Positions 23,457-37,579 of a DNA stretch of 64,000 nucleotides are shown here, piece after piece (the first letter of the stretch is position 1; each line of letters starts with the position of its first letter). The position numbers and the translations under genes were made by a program. The DNA comes from Embleya sp051903075. Lineage in GTDB: Bacteria > Actinomycetota > Actinomycetes > Streptomycetales > Streptomycetaceae. The stretch is taken from contig NZ_CP182422.1 of NCBI RefSeq assembly GCF_051903075.1, positions 3,596,001 through 3,660,000 on the forward strand, written 5' to 3'. The notes below the pieces were generated by a model. It ran no database searches. It was given only the letters and a program-made list of their open reading frames with translations, and was not told the DNA's origin.

Positions 23457-25271
23457 GTGCCGGACGGTACCAGCAAGCGCCACACCCCCGGCGATGGTTC
23501 GCCGGGCCGGCCCGTCCCGCGAGCCCAGGGTCCCCGGCGCTCCGGTCCGGGCGATCGCGAACGCCCCGAACCCGACTGGGATCGTCGGCCCGACCCCGAC
23601 TACGACCGTCGGGCGGACCCGGACTACGACCGTCGGCCGGATCCGCTGTACGACCGCGAGGTCGAGGCGCCCTCCGGACCGCCGGGCTTCCCCGACTCCG
23701 CGCCGCCGGACCAGGGCGGGCGCCGCTCCGGACGGGCCCGCCGGGTGGCCAACTGGTTCGGGTTCGGCGCGCCGGCCGAGGGGGACGAGCCGGATCAGTA
23801 CGACCGCCGGCCCGGCTTCGGCCGCCGCGATCCGTACGAGGCCGACGCCGGGGTGTACGACTACGGGCGCGATCAGGGCCAGGAGTACGACGCCGACTAC
23901 GATCCGGCGCCGCCCGCGTCGGGCCGCAATCGGCGGCGCACCGGCTCCTCGCACTGGGAGGACGTGATGCTCGGCTCGTCGCCGCCTCCGGGCACGCCGA
24001 TGTCGGACAGCATCCCCGGCGACACGATGCCGCCCGATCGGTTGCACCGCGACGCGCAGGGCGTGTTGCCGCCGTCGCGCGGCGCCGCCCGCCCGGGACG
24101 GCGCGAGGATCCGCAGCAGTGGCGGCCGGAGCCCGACGACGACATCGAGCCCGCCGATCCGATGGATCCGGTCGACCCGCTCGACCCCGGCCCGAGCCCG
24201 TCCGCCGAGCGCCGTCCGAACTACCCGCCGATCCCCAAGCACCGGCCCGCACCGGCCGTGGAGTCGGACGGCTACGCGTCGATCGACGCGAGCCCCGGGT
24301 TCGGCGACGATCCGACGGAACGACGGCGTGACGTCGGCGGCGAACCCGCCCCGGACGACGCCGGCGAGGCGGGCACCACGTTCCTCAAGGCGCCCCCGGC
24401 CCAGCGCACGCCCCAACGCTCCGCGCCCGCGGACAACCCGGCCGACGAGGTCCCGCGAAGGATGTTGCGCATGCTCCCACCTCCCGCCCTCGCCGACGGC
24501 GGCGGCATGGTCGTCGACGGCGGCCGGCTGGGCCGGTTGAACGTGCGCGCCGCCGGTGTCCGGGGCGAACTGCACCAGCAGCAGGGCCTGCCCAGACAGA
24601 ACTGCTTCGCGGTCGGCCCGGACCCGAGCGCCCGCTGGACGATCGCCATCATCTGCGACGGCGTCGACAACGCGCACGCCTCCGAACTCGCCGCCCAGAT
24701 CGCGGTCCGCAGCGCCTATCGCACCGTCGCGCGGATGGTCGCGCGCGAGCGGCACGAGAACTGGGACTGGGCCGGCGTCCAGACCGAGGTCGAGGAGGAC
24801 CTGCGCTCCCGCCTGACCGGCACCGCCGACCGCGCGCACGAGCTGGGCCGCTCGGAACCCGCCACCCGGCTGGCGATATTGGTCACCGCCGCCGATCCGC
24901 TGGAGGACGACCGGGTCGACATGGCCGTACTCGGCGACAGCACCGTGCTCCGCCTGGCCCAGGGCGGCTGGCGCGCGCCGCTGGGCATCCGGGACACCTC
25001 GCTGGAGGCCGCGCCGGCGGCGATTCCCGACCAGGCCGGCGACGACCAGCTCCGCATCTGCCGAACCACGTGGCGGCCCACCGACGTACTGGTGATGATG
25101 ACCGGCGGCTTCGCCGAGGCACTCGGCCAGCCGACCGCCGGTCTCGCTCCGCGCCTGGCCGAGGATTGGCGGACCCCGCCGTCCCTGTTCGACTACCTGC
25201 GCGATGTGGACGAGGGCCTGCGGCTGCGCGAGGAGGACGGCTGCGTCGTCGCGCTGTGGCCGTCACCCTGA
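23457..25271 (+). CDS. PP2C-like phosphatase domain protein with long disordered N terminus
   Basis: 604 residues from GTG 23457, five bases after AAGGAGG. Residues 1-330 are low complexity, rich in Asp/Arg/Pro/Tyr, with tandem units near residue 45 of the kind DPDYDRR. The C-terminal ~270 residues are PP2C-like (PF13672 type): GLPRQNCFAVG, WTIAIICDGVDNAHAS, LAILVTAADP, DMAVLGDSTVL and a final LREEDGCVVALW. The first acidic metal site reads CDGV rather than the usual DG(M/I)GG, so activity is uncertain. A scaffold or signalling role is possible. No kinase is adjacent. Confidence 0.75.
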   Translation: MPDGTSKRHTPGDGSPGRPVPRAQGPRRSGPGDRERPEPDWDRRPDPDYDRRADPDYDRRPDPLYDREVEAPSGPPGFPDSAPPDQGGRRSGRARRVANWFGFGAPAEGDEPDQYDRRPGFGRRDPYEADAGVYDYGRDQGQEYDADYDPAPPASGRNRRRTGSSHWEDVMLGSSPPPGTPMSDSIPGDTMPPDRLHRDAQGVLPPSRGAARPGRREDPQQWRPEPDDDIEPADPMDPVDPLDPGPSPSAERRPNYPPIPKHRPAPAVESDGYASIDASPGFGDDPTERRRDVGGEPAPDDAGEAGTTFLKAPPAQRTPQRSAPADNPADEVPRRMLRMLPPPALADGGGMVVDGGRLGRLNVRAAGVRGELHQQQGLPRQNCFAVGPDPSARWTIAIICDGVDNAHASELAAQIAVRSAYRTVARMVARERHENWDWAGVQTEVEEDLRSRLTGTADRAHELGRSEPATRLAILVTAADPLEDDRVDMAVLGDSTVLRLAQGGWRAPLGIRDTSLEAAPAAIPDQAGDDQLRICRTTWRPTDVLVMMTGGFAEALGQPTAGLAPRLAEDWRTPPSLFDYLRDVDEGLRLREEDGCVVALWPSP

Positions 25272-25416
25272 CCGGAGGAATCGAGCGGCGAACCGCGGAT
25301 AGCGGATACCTGGCTATTCGTGGAATGCATATCGCGGGCGGGACCCGGAGGGATGGGGTCCCGCCCGCGGTATGTCGGCCCGTTGGTACGGCGGTCGGTA
25401 TCGACCGATGGGTGGG

Positions 25417-25599
25417 TCAGGTGACGGCAATGAGCACGACCGCCGCGACCACGATGATCGCGATCACGACTCCGGCGATCAGTAGCACCGGCGGGGTGCC
25501 GCGCCGGGCCGGTTCGCCGGGAGCCGCGGGGCGGTCCTCGGCGACGAAAGCCCGGAACATCTGAGTACTGGCTGCAGGATCCATCTCGTTGTCAGGCAT
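25417..25599 (-). CDS. Small tail-anchored membrane protein
   Basis: 60 residues from ATG 25599; an upstream in-frame start at 25617 is possible but poorly supported. A hydrophilic N terminus (MDPAASTQMFRAFVAEDRPAAPGEPARRG) is followed by one C-terminal hydrophobic segment of about 22 residues. No catalytic motif. It lies between the PP2C-like gene and the rRNA terminator, on the rRNA strand. The ribosome site is weak. Confidence 0.5.
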   Translation of the reverse strand: MPDNEMDPAASTQMFRAFVAEDRPAAPGEPARRGTPPVLLIAGVVIAIIVVAAVVLIAVT

Positions 25600-25630
25600 G
25601 CGCAGACCATACCGCACCCCGGAAAACGCA

Positions 25631-25660
25631 AAAGGCCCGTCCCTTTCGGGACGGGCCTTT
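25631..25660. terminator. rRNA operon terminator
   Basis: AAAGGCCCGTCCC (25631-25643) pairs exactly with GGGACGGGCCTTT (25648-25660), loop TTTC, about 10 bp after the 5S 3' end. Read on the minus strand it ends in a short T-rich run. Confidence 0.88.
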
Positions 25661-25670
25661 CACACGTAAA

Positions 25671-25789
25671 TTCCGGCGGCGTCCTACTCTCCCACACCCC
25701 TTCGAGTGCAGTACCATCGGCGCTGGAGAGCTTAGCTTCCGGGTTCGGAATGAGACCGGGCGTTTCCTCTCCGCCAAGACCACCGGAAA
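25671..25789 (-). rRNA. rrf: 5S ribosomal RNA
   Basis: About 119 nt. The minus strand reads GGAAACGCCCGGTCTCATTC, then GAACCCGGAAGCTAAGCT, GCGCCGATGGTACTGCA and GTGGGAGAGTAGGACGCCGCC, the conserved actinobacterial 5S segments. Ends were placed by pairing of the terminal stem (TTCCGGTGG with CCGCCGGAA). Ends are approximate to a few bases. Confidence 0.95.
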
Positions 25790-25917
25790 ACCATCGAACC
25801 CACAACCATGGGTCGTTCGGTGAACCAGAAATCACATGCGGTGATTCAATTATCAAACAGGTTCCCCGAAACCGATTGCGGTTCGGGAACCACACAGTGG
25901 ACGCGTAGCAACTGAGG

Positions 25918-30909
<4,992 letters not shown>

Positions 30910-31640
30910 ATGTTCACCGGTAATCCGGTGGAACACAATAAGTGAGCGGCGACTCTCCCGGAGGAATGATCCGGGTATGTCGCCGGCGTCCTTGCTGTGA
31001 CCTGGGCCCACTGACAGGACCCAGGATTTTCTTCAAAGGAACCACCAACACTGACCGCGACTCCCCGAATGGAGAGACGTTCAGCGCCGGGGGTGTTTCT
31101 TTGGCGTTGACTTTTGGCACGCTGTTGAGTTCTCAAGGAACGGACGCTTCCTTCGGTGCGGAATCAACCGCGCCCTCCGGGCGTTTGACGTTCAGTTTGT
31201 GTTGCTTTGTGTTTCCTGTGTTTCGCTTTCGCGTCTCCAGCTTAGCACACCGTTTCGGCCGCTTCGCTTTCCTCGCTTTCGGCGTCCGGCGCGTTCCCGC
31301 GCTTTCCGCCTTTCAGACTCTAGCAGATCTTCCGACCCGCTTTTCGTCCGTTTGCTTTCCGCCTCGAAACTCTCGTTCCTTCGGCTTCCGGCCCTTCGAG
31401 CCTAGCAGGTCTTCCGACCCGCTTCGCCCACCGCTTCGGCTTCGGAAATTTGTTCTTCCCGCTGCTTTCCGCGACCCCCGAACATTAGCGGATCGCATTT
31501 CCCACCGTCTAATCGGTGGCAATTCGCGTTCCGGCAATCTGCGGGGACACCCGAGCACAGAACTACGCGTGTGATGCGCAGGGCGCAGCACACTTCGTTC
31601 GAATGATCGGATTCGCCGCCCCGGGACCAGCCAGCGCAAG
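30910..31640 (-). promoter_or_regulatory. rRNA operon leader and tandem promoter region
   Basis: About 730 bp with no gene. The leader carries CCTTGAGAACTCAACAG (complement at 31122-31138), a conserved actinobacterial rrn leader motif. Upstream, three extended -10 boxes occur on the minus strand: TGCTAAGCT (31247-31239), TGCTAGAGT (31325-31317) and TGCTAGGCT (31407-31399). The last two lie in duplicated sequence (GCGGGTCGGAAGA then CTGCTAG). A fourth candidate, TAATGT, is near 31488. -35 boxes are poor. Multiple tandem promoters are normal for Streptomyces rrn operons. Confidence 0.6.
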
Positions 31641-31771
31641 CACCTAGGCTCGTGTCTGTCTCAGGTCTCCCTGTCGGGCAACTTGGAGGACCCTACCTGT
31701 GCCCGGTCCCGACCGCAAACCGGCGCGCACAGGCTCCGTTTCGGGTGTTCGAACGCGAGCAGACTCCCGGC

Positions 31772-32065
31772 ATGGTGACCTCCCGAGCACGACGAGCGAA
31801 CCCGATCGTGACCGTCATACGCGCCGTGGTCACAGTGATCGTGGTCATCATCGTCCTGCACATCGTTCTGTTCGTCTTCGAGGCCAATCCCGCCAACGAC
31901 GCGGTGGACACGATCGCCGACTGGTCGGACTGGCTCACCCGCTGGGCGAAGGACTTCTTCACCCCCGACAACCCCAAGGTCCGGGTCACGGTGAACTGCG
32001 GTCTCGCCGTTCTCGTGTACCTCGGAGTCGCCGCTCTGCTGGAGCGCCTGGCCCACCGGGTCTGA
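31772..32065 (+). CDS. Small two-helix membrane protein
   Basis: 97 residues from ATG 31772; GTG 31775 is an alternative and neither has a strong ribosome site. Two hydrophobic segments flank a conserved-looking loop: about 10-33 (VIRAVVTVIVVIIVLHIVLFVFEANPAN) and 73-90. The loop has LFTPDN-like sequence (FFTPDNPKVRVTVNCGLA). This pattern matches a small actinomycete membrane protein of unknown function. It stands alone beside the rrn promoter region. Confidence 0.68.
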   Translation: MVTSRARRANPIVTVIRAVVTVIVVIIVLHIVLFVFEANPANDAVDTIADWSDWLTRWAKDFFTPDNPKVRVTVNCGLAVLVYLGVAALLERLAHRV

Positions 32066-32166
32066 GCGCCGACACGATCGGCCCGATACTTCCGTACGGT
32101 GGCGGCGCGGCACTCGCGATGATGGGTGCGAGAACCGAACCGCACCGCCACCGACCGGAGGGCCCC

Positions 32167-32619
32167 ATGTCGCTGCTCACCCCGGACAGCCTGGGTGACC
32201 TCCTGGGCTTGTTCGACTTCGGGAACGGGTGTGTCACCCGTGTCCACATCGAGGATCCGTTCAGTCCGAACGGCGCCACCGCCCGCATCCTGGTCGATGC
32301 CCGAGACCGGGAACACGGCTGGCCGTGGATTCCCGTGGAGTTCACTCTTACGGGACTTCGGGACTACCGGGTCGAACACGGCAAGGGTTTCTCCGGAATG
32401 CTCTATTTCGACCCGGTGCTCTCGCGATTCACCGACGAGACGTACGGCGATCTGTTCTATCTGGACTTCGATCCGGTCGACGGGCCCGGAGCCTACGAGC
32501 CGGTCGACGCGGGCGACGTCGTCGGTCGGTCGCAGTGCTTCTTCGCCGCGGAGAGCTGTTCGTGGCAGGCCCTGCCGCCCGCGGAGAGCCCGCGACTGAA
32601 GCTCATCGGTAACGTTTAG
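32167..32619 (+). CDS. Conserved hypothetical protein
   Basis: 150 residues from ATG 32167 with GGAGG six bases upstream. A soluble, acidic beta-rich protein (VTRVHIEDPFSPNGATARILVDARDREHGWPWIPVEFTLTGLRDYRVEHG, then LYLDFDPVDGPGAYEPVDAGDV). No transmembrane segment or known active-site motif. The overall look, a compact domain with many aromatic and acidic residues, is like polymorphic-toxin immunity proteins, but there is no toxin gene nearby and I do not assign that role. Confidence 0.65.
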   Translation: MSLLTPDSLGDLLGLFDFGNGCVTRVHIEDPFSPNGATARILVDARDREHGWPWIPVEFTLTGLRDYRVEHGKGFSGMLYFDPVLSRFTDETYGDLFYLDFDPVDGPGAYEPVDAGDVVGRSQCFFAAESCSWQALPPAESPRLKLIGNV

Positions 32620-32681
32620 ACCTGCGAACGTAGGCCGACCTGCCACGGGACCGGGGCACGTGGCGGCTCGATACTGGACCG

Positions 32682-33551
32682 ATGGCAGACAAGCAGCGTC
32701 GACGCGGTCGCGCCCCCGAGCCGGTCCGGGCCGAGGTGGCGTCCGGCAGTGTGGAGCTCGAACCCGATCCGGATCGGGCCGGGGCCTGGACGCTGCGGCT
32801 GCACGGTTCGCCGCAGTCGCACGTGGATCTGGACGACCCGACCTGGCTGGAGTTCGAATACGTCCGCCGGCTCGGCCACCTGGTCGACCTGATCGCGGAC
32901 GCCGGCAAACCGCTGCGGGTCCTGCACCTCGGCGGCGGCGGGCTGACCCTGCCCCGCTACGTGGCCGCCACCCGGCCGCGTTCGCGGCAGCAGGTGGTGG
33001 AGTTGGACGGGGAGCTCGTCGAGTTCGTCCGGCGCGCGTTGCCGTGGGATCGCACCTGGCAGATCCGGGTGCGCACCGGTGACGCCCGCGAGGTGACCGC
33101 CCGGGCGCCGGACGCCGCGTTCGACCTGGCCGTGGTGGACGTGTTCGCCGACTCGCGCGTGCCCGCGCATCTGACCTCGGCCGAGTTCGTCGGCGAGGTG
33201 GCCCGGACGTTGGCCCCCGGCGGGGTGTACGCGGTGAATCTGGCCGACGGCGGGCCGCTTTCCTTCGTTCGCACGCAGGTGGCCACGATCCGGTCGGTCT
33301 TCCCGAACCTGCTGCTCGTCGCCGATCCGGCGGTGTTGCGCGGGCGGCGGTTCGGCAATGTCGTGCTGGTCGCCTCGCACGGCGAACTGCCGATCGCCGA
33401 GTTGGCCCGGCGTACCGCCGCCGATCCGTTTCCCGGCCGGGTCGAGCACGGTCCGGCGCTGTCCGACTTCACCGGCGGCGCCGCCGTGGTCCACGACACC
33501 AGGGCGGTCGCGTCGCCGGCCCCGCCCGCGCGTACGTTCGGCAAGAACTGA
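32682..33551 (+). CDS. Spermidine synthase-like methyltransferase-fold protein
   Basis: 289 residues. The Rossmann segment is VLHLGGGGLTLPRYVAATRP near residue 80, with acidic V-V-E-L-D-G ending strand 2 near 107. FDLAVVDVFADSRVPAHLTSAEFVGEVARTLAPGGVYAVNLADG is typical of the spermidine-synthase family, in which D-x-F replaces the polyamine-site loop. Many actinomycete members lack the polyamine-binding residues and have unknown substrates, so a true polyamine role is doubtful. Convergent with the ABC permease gene, 15 bp apart. Confidence 0.78.
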   Translation: MADKQRRRGRAPEPVRAEVASGSVELEPDPDRAGAWTLRLHGSPQSHVDLDDPTWLEFEYVRRLGHLVDLIADAGKPLRVLHLGGGGLTLPRYVAATRPRSRQQVVELDGELVEFVRRALPWDRTWQIRVRTGDAREVTARAPDAAFDLAVVDVFADSRVPAHLTSAEFVGEVARTLAPGGVYAVNLADGGPLSFVRTQVATIRSVFPNLLLVADPAVLRGRRFGNVVLVASHGELPIAELARRTAADPFPGRVEHGPALSDFTGGAAVVHDTRAVASPAPPARTFGKN

Positions 33552-33566
33552 GCGGCGGGCCGGCCC

Positions 33567-34376
33567 CTACCGTCGCCGCCGGCGCTCCTCCACCCGGCCC
33601 TTCAACAGGCCGACGACCATGAGCACGACCAGGGTCGCGACCAGCAGCACGACGGTGACCGCGGAGCCGAGGAGCACCTTGCCCCGGTCGGTGAGGGTGA
33701 AGATCGACACCGGCAGGGTGCGCCACTCGGCCGGGTAGACCATGATCGTCGCGCCCACCTCGCCCATGGACAGGGCGATCGCCAGGCTGGCCGCCGCGGT
33801 GATCGAGGGCAGCAACATCGGCAGTCGCACCCGCAGCAGCACCCGGGCCGGACTCGCCCCGAGCGACGCGGCGACCTCGGCGAAGGCCGCGTCGGTACGG
33901 TCCAGGCCCGCCGACACCGTCGAGTAGGCGAAGGTCACCACGAGCACCGCGTGCGCCGCGATGACGATCCACTTCGTGCCGTTGAGCAGGATCGGACCGT
34001 CGCTGAAGGCCACCAGCATGCCGAGGCCCACCACCACCGAGGGCACCGCGACCGGCAGGTGGAACACCGCGTCGGTGAGCCGGCGTATGAAGCGCGGCGC
34101 ACCGCGCGCGGCGATCGCCGCCCACGTGCCGACCACGATCGCGATCAGCGAGGCGCCGAGCGCGGTCTCGATGCTCACCACGAGGCTGTCGTAGTTGGTG
34201 CCCGCGGTGGCCTCGCGGATGTTCTCGCTCGTCCAGGACGCCGGCAGCACGCTGTTCCAGTCGCCGGCGAAGGCGGCGATGCCCAGGATCGCCAGCGGGG
34301 CGAGCACGAGGGGGGCGAAGACGAGTGCGAACAGCGCCCAGACGAGGGCGCGTCCGCTACGCGACCAGACCAGCAC
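33567..34376 (-). CDS. ABC transporter permease, 2-aminoethylphosphonate type (PhnV-like)
   Basis: 269 residues with six predicted membrane helices. The coupling EAA loop reads EVAASLGASPARVLLRVRLPMLLPS near residue 165. The start ATG 34376 lies 20 bp inside the upstream permease gene, so translation is coupled. Together with the permease, ATPase and binding protein upstream it forms a complete importer. The neighbouring phosphonatase-like hydrolase points to 2-aminoethylphosphonate as substrate. It is the last gene of the operon. Confidence 0.82.
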   Translation of the reverse strand: MLVWSRSGRALVWALFALVFAPLVLAPLAILGIAAFAGDWNSVLPASWTSENIREATAGTNYDSLVVSIETALGASLIAIVVGTWAAIAARGAPRFIRRLTDAVFHLPVAVPSVVVGLGMLVAFSDGPILLNGTKWIVIAAHAVLVVTFAYSTVSAGLDRTDAAFAEVAASLGASPARVLLRVRLPMLLPSITAAASLAIALSMGEVGATIMVYPAEWRTLPVSIFTLTDRGKVLLGSAVTVVLLVATLVVLMVVGLLKGRVEERRRRR

Positions 34377-35271
34377 GGCCGGCTCCTGTCCGGGAGAAGA
34401 CGAATCGGTACACGGTGTAGAGCGTCAACGACAGCGCGACCTCGACCACCGCGACCACACACGCGCCCGGGTAGTCGAAGGTGACCGCGCCCTTGGCGTG
34501 CACCAGCATCGGCAGCGTGGTGACGTCCTTGGCACCGATGAACAGCACGATCCCGAACTCGTTGAGGGTGAGCAGCAGGGTCAGGCTGCCGCCGGCCGCG
34601 AGCGCGGGCCAGGCCTCGGGCAGCAGCACCTGCCGGATCACCCGCAGCGGGCCCGCGCCGAGCGAGGCCGCGACGTCGAGGCGCTCCCGGGGCACCAGCG
34701 CGAAGGCCGCGAGCAGCGGGCGCATCACGAACGGGGTGTAGAAGGTGATCTCGGCCAGCACCACGCACCACGGCGAGTACAGGAAGCCGACCAGTGGCTC
34801 GCCCAGGCCGAGCTTGTCCGCCGCCGCGTTGACCACGCCCGCCGTGCCGTACAGGAAGGTGAAGGCCAGCGCGATCAGGAAGGACGGGAAGGCCAGCACG
34901 GTATCCACGATCCTGCTCACCGCGCGCGAGCCGGGAAAGGGTACGAAGGACAACACCAGGGCCAGGAAGAAGCCCACCACCAGGCAGCCGAGCGTGGACA
35001 ACACGGCGATCTTGACCGTGTTCCACAGCGCGTCGCCGAACGAGGGTGAGTTCAGTACGTCGCGCCACACGTCGAGGCCGACGTTCTCGTTCTTGTCGAC
35101 GAAGGACTGCTTGACCACGAGCGCGAGCGGATAGAGGAAGAACCCGGCGGCGAGCACGAGCGGCGGGAGCACCCACAACGCGCGAGTCGCACCACCGCGG
35201 CCCCGCCGCTCGCGGACCGGGGCCGGGGCCGGCTTCGTCGCGATCGGCGGCTCGGTCAGCGTCGCGGTCAT
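34357..35271 (-). CDS. ABC transporter permease, 2-aminoethylphosphonate type (PhnU-like)
   Basis: 304 residues. A Pro/Ala-rich cytoplasmic N terminus (to about 30) precedes six membrane helices; the EAA loop DVAASLGAGPLRVIRQVLLPEAWP is near residue 205. I chose ATG 35271 because it overlaps the ATPase stop (ATGA). It is the heteromeric partner of the permease downstream. Helix 3 region VDTVLAFPSFLIALAFTFLYGTAG resembles spermidine/putrescine and phosphonate permeases of the same superfamily. Confidence 0.82.
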   Translation of the reverse strand: MTATLTEPPIATKPAPAPVRERRGRGGATRALWVLPPLVLAAGFFLYPLALVVKQSFVDKNENVGLDVWRDVLNSPSFGDALWNTVKIAVLSTLGCLVVGFFLALVLSFVPFPGSRAVSRIVDTVLAFPSFLIALAFTFLYGTAGVVNAAADKLGLGEPLVGFLYSPWCVVLAEITFYTPFVMRPLLAAFALVPRERLDVAASLGAGPLRVIRQVLLPEAWPALAAGGSLTLLLTLNEFGIVLFIGAKDVTTLPMLVHAKGAVTFDYPGACVVAVVEVALSLTLYTVYRFVFSRTGAGRAGLVA

Positions 35272-36413
35272 CCGCCCGCTCCCGCCGGGACCAGCACGCA
35301 CGGCTCGGCGGGCAGCGCGACGCCCAACCGCTCGCCGAGCGCGGGCACCGCGGCCAGGTCGGTGACGTCGATCCGGATCTCCCGCTCGGCGTCGCCTTCC
35401 AACACGCAGGTCAGCCGGTAGTCGGCGCCGCGCCACTGGGTCGCGACAAGTCGCGCGGGCAGCGTGTCCGCCCGGTCGGCCTCGGTCACCCCCAGGGTGT
35501 GCGGGCGGGCCACGAGCAGCGCCCGCGCGCCCTCGGCGAACGCCCCGGTCGGGTCGGCCGCGACGGTCAGCCCGCCCACCGCCACCCGCACCGCGTCGTC
35601 CCCGGCCGTGCAATCCGCCAGCACCCGCGCGTCGAGCAGGTTGGCCGCGCCCAGGAAGGACGCGGTGAACTCGCTCGGCGGCCGGCGGTACAGCCGATCC
35701 GTCGCGTCGAGGTCGACCAGGCGCGCGTCCCGCATCACCGCGATCCGGTCGGCGAGCGCCAGCGCCTCGGTCTGGTCGTGCGTCACGTACATGATCGCCA
35801 CGTCGGGCAACTCGCCGCGCAGCCGCTGCAGTTCGCCGAGCAGGTCGGCGCGCAGCGTGGCGTCGAGCGCGGACAGCGGCTCGTCGAGCAGCAGTACGGG
35901 CGGCCGGATGGCCAACGCCCGTGCGATCGCCACCCGTTGCTGCTGCCCGCCGGACAACTCGCGGGGATAGCGCCGGGCGTAGCCGGCCATCCCCACCATG
36001 TCCAGCGCCTCGGTGACCCGGCGGCCCACCTCGGCGCGCGAGACCCGGCGGGCCCTGAGCCCGAACGCCACGTTGTCGGCGACGCGCATGTGCGGGAACA
36101 GCGCGTAGTTCTGCACCACGACGCCGATGCCGCGTTTGTTCGGCGGCTCGTACGTGACGTCGCGGCCGGCCAGGGTGATCCGGCCCGAGGCGGGCCGGAG
36201 GAAACCCGCGACCGCCTTGAGCGCGGTGGACTTGCCCGAGCCCGACGGCCCGAGCAGGGCCACCGTCTCGCCTCGGGCGACCTCCAGGCTCAGCCCCTCC
36301 AGGGCCGTGACGGATCCGTAACGGACCGTCAGATCCTGGATGCCGATCGCCGATTCGGTCGGCGCGGCACTCGCGACGGGGGACGCGGTGCGCTCGATGG
36401 CTGGTGCGGTCAT
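35268..36413 (-). CDS. ABC transporter ATP-binding protein, phosphonate importer (PhnT-like)
   Basis: 381 residues from ATG 36413. Walker A LLGPSGSGKST near residue 54, Q-loop VVQNYALFPHM near 101, signature LSGGQQQRVAIARAL near 149, Walker B VLLLDEPLSALD near 170, then H-loop VTHDQ. The C-terminal ~100 residues form a TOBE-type regulatory domain, usual in the spermidine/phosphonate ATPases. It energises the two permeases encoded next. The frame continues upstream through the binding-protein gene by chance, but that part is not coding. Confidence 0.88.
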   Translation of the reverse strand: MTAPAIERTASPVASAAPTESAIGIQDLTVRYGSVTALEGLSLEVARGETVALLGPSGSGKSTALKAVAGFLRPASGRITLAGRDVTYEPPNKRGIGVVVQNYALFPHMRVADNVAFGLRARRVSRAEVGRRVTEALDMVGMAGYARRYPRELSGGQQQRVAIARALAIRPPVLLLDEPLSALDATLRADLLGELQRLRGELPDVAIMYVTHDQTEALALADRIAVMRDARLVDLDATDRLYRRPPSEFTASFLGAANLLDARVLADCTAGDDAVRVAVGGLTVAADPTGAFAEGARALLVARPHTLGVTEADRADTLPARLVATQWRGADYRLTCVLEGDAEREIRIDVTDLAAVPALGERLGVALPAEPCVLVPAGAGG

Positions 36414-36463
36414 GCGGGTTCCCTCCCTGTCCGCGGTTGATTCCGGACGTGTGCGCCGGCGGT

Positions 36464-37552
36464 TCAGCGACCGACGGCCTTGTTGTAGGCGGCCAGGTCG
36501 GCGTCCAGGTCCTTGAGGACGGTGTCCCACTCCGGCGCCCAGATCTCCACGCCCTCCAGGGCCTTGGTGATCTCGGCGGCGTTCGCGTCGGTCGGCTTGA
36601 CGTCCTCGCGGACCGGGAGGCCGAGCGCGTCGGCGGAGACCGAGGTCTGCGCCTCGGTGGAGAGCAGGTAGTCCATCAGCTTGCGGCCGTTGTCGGCGTG
36701 CGGGGCGCCCGAGGACAGGCTCATGAAGTAGGGCAGCGCGAACGTCGAGGGCTTGCCCGCGTCGTCGGCCGGGAACCAGACCCTGAAGTTGGACTTGTCG
36801 TTGTGGATCGACGCCAGGTTCATCTGCAAGTCGCCGTTGGCCACGCTGAGTTCGCCCTTGCCGACCTTGGGCTGGAGCTTGCCGGTGGACGAGGACGGGC
36901 CGACGTTGTTGGATTCGAGCCGCTTGAGGTAGTCGAGCGCGCCCTGCTTGCCGTACAGGTGCTGGAGCTGGATCAGTACGGCGGTGCCGTCGCCGGCCTG
37001 GCCGGGCGTGGAGTACTGGAGCTTGGACTTGAACCGGCCGTCGGTCAGCTCCGCCCACTTGGTCGGCGCGGGCTTGGCGGTGTCCGGGTTGTAGATCCAG
37101 GAGGCGTAGTTGTTCACCACGGCGGTGAACCGGCCCTGGGCGTCCTTGCCGGTGGCCGGCACCTTGTCGGAGCCGGCCGGGGTGTAGGCGGTGAGCAGGT
37201 TGGCCTGGGCGGCGCGCTGGATGAACGGCGGCAGCGTGATCGCCACGTCGGCCTGCGGGTTGCCCTTCTCCTTCTCCATCCGCGTGACCACCTCGCCGGA
37301 GCCGGACTCGACCAGGTTGACCTTGACCCCGGTCTTCTTCTCGAAGTCCGCGAAACGCTTGGTGTACCAGTCGGCGAGGCCGTCCACCGAGTAGACGGTG
37401 ACGCTGCCGGAGCCCTTGGCGGGCGCGCCGCCGGGGGCGGCGTTGGCGGCCGGCTTGGTGTCGTCCGAGCCGCTCCCGCCGGTCCCGCCGCAGGCGCTCG
37501 CGCCGAGCACGACCACGGTGGCGGCGGCGGTGAGGCCGAGGATGCGTCGCAT
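36464..37552 (-). CDS. Phosphonate (2-aminoethylphosphonate) ABC transporter substrate-binding lipoprotein
   Basis: 362 residues. The lipoprotein signal ends in the lipobox LGASAC with C21 as lipidated residue. The mature protein has a type II periplasmic-binding fold: VTVYSVDGLADWYTKRFADFEKKTGVKVNLVESGSGEVVTRMEKEKGNPQADV, then a hinge and YLLSTEAQTSVSADALGLPVRED. This is the iron/phosphonate/polyamine-binding cluster; the operon context favours 2-aminoethylphosphonate. It sits 27 bp after the HAD gene and 50 bp before the ATPase gene. Confidence 0.82.
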   Translation of the reverse strand: MRRILGLTAAATVVVLGASACGGTGGSGSDDTKPAANAAPGGAPAKGSGSVTVYSVDGLADWYTKRFADFEKKTGVKVNLVESGSGEVVTRMEKEKGNPQADVAITLPPFIQRAAQANLLTAYTPAGSDKVPATGKDAQGRFTAVVNNYASWIYNPDTAKPAPTKWAELTDGRFKSKLQYSTPGQAGDGTAVLIQLQHLYGKQGALDYLKRLESNNVGPSSSTGKLQPKVGKGELSVANGDLQMNLASIHNDKSNFRVWFPADDAGKPSTFALPYFMSLSSGAPHADNGRKLMDYLLSTEAQTSVSADALGLPVREDVKPTDANAAEITKALEGVEIWAPEWDTVLKDLDADLAAYNKAVGR

Positions 37553-37579
37553 GGGGAATCGCCCTTTCGAGACGTCGAA

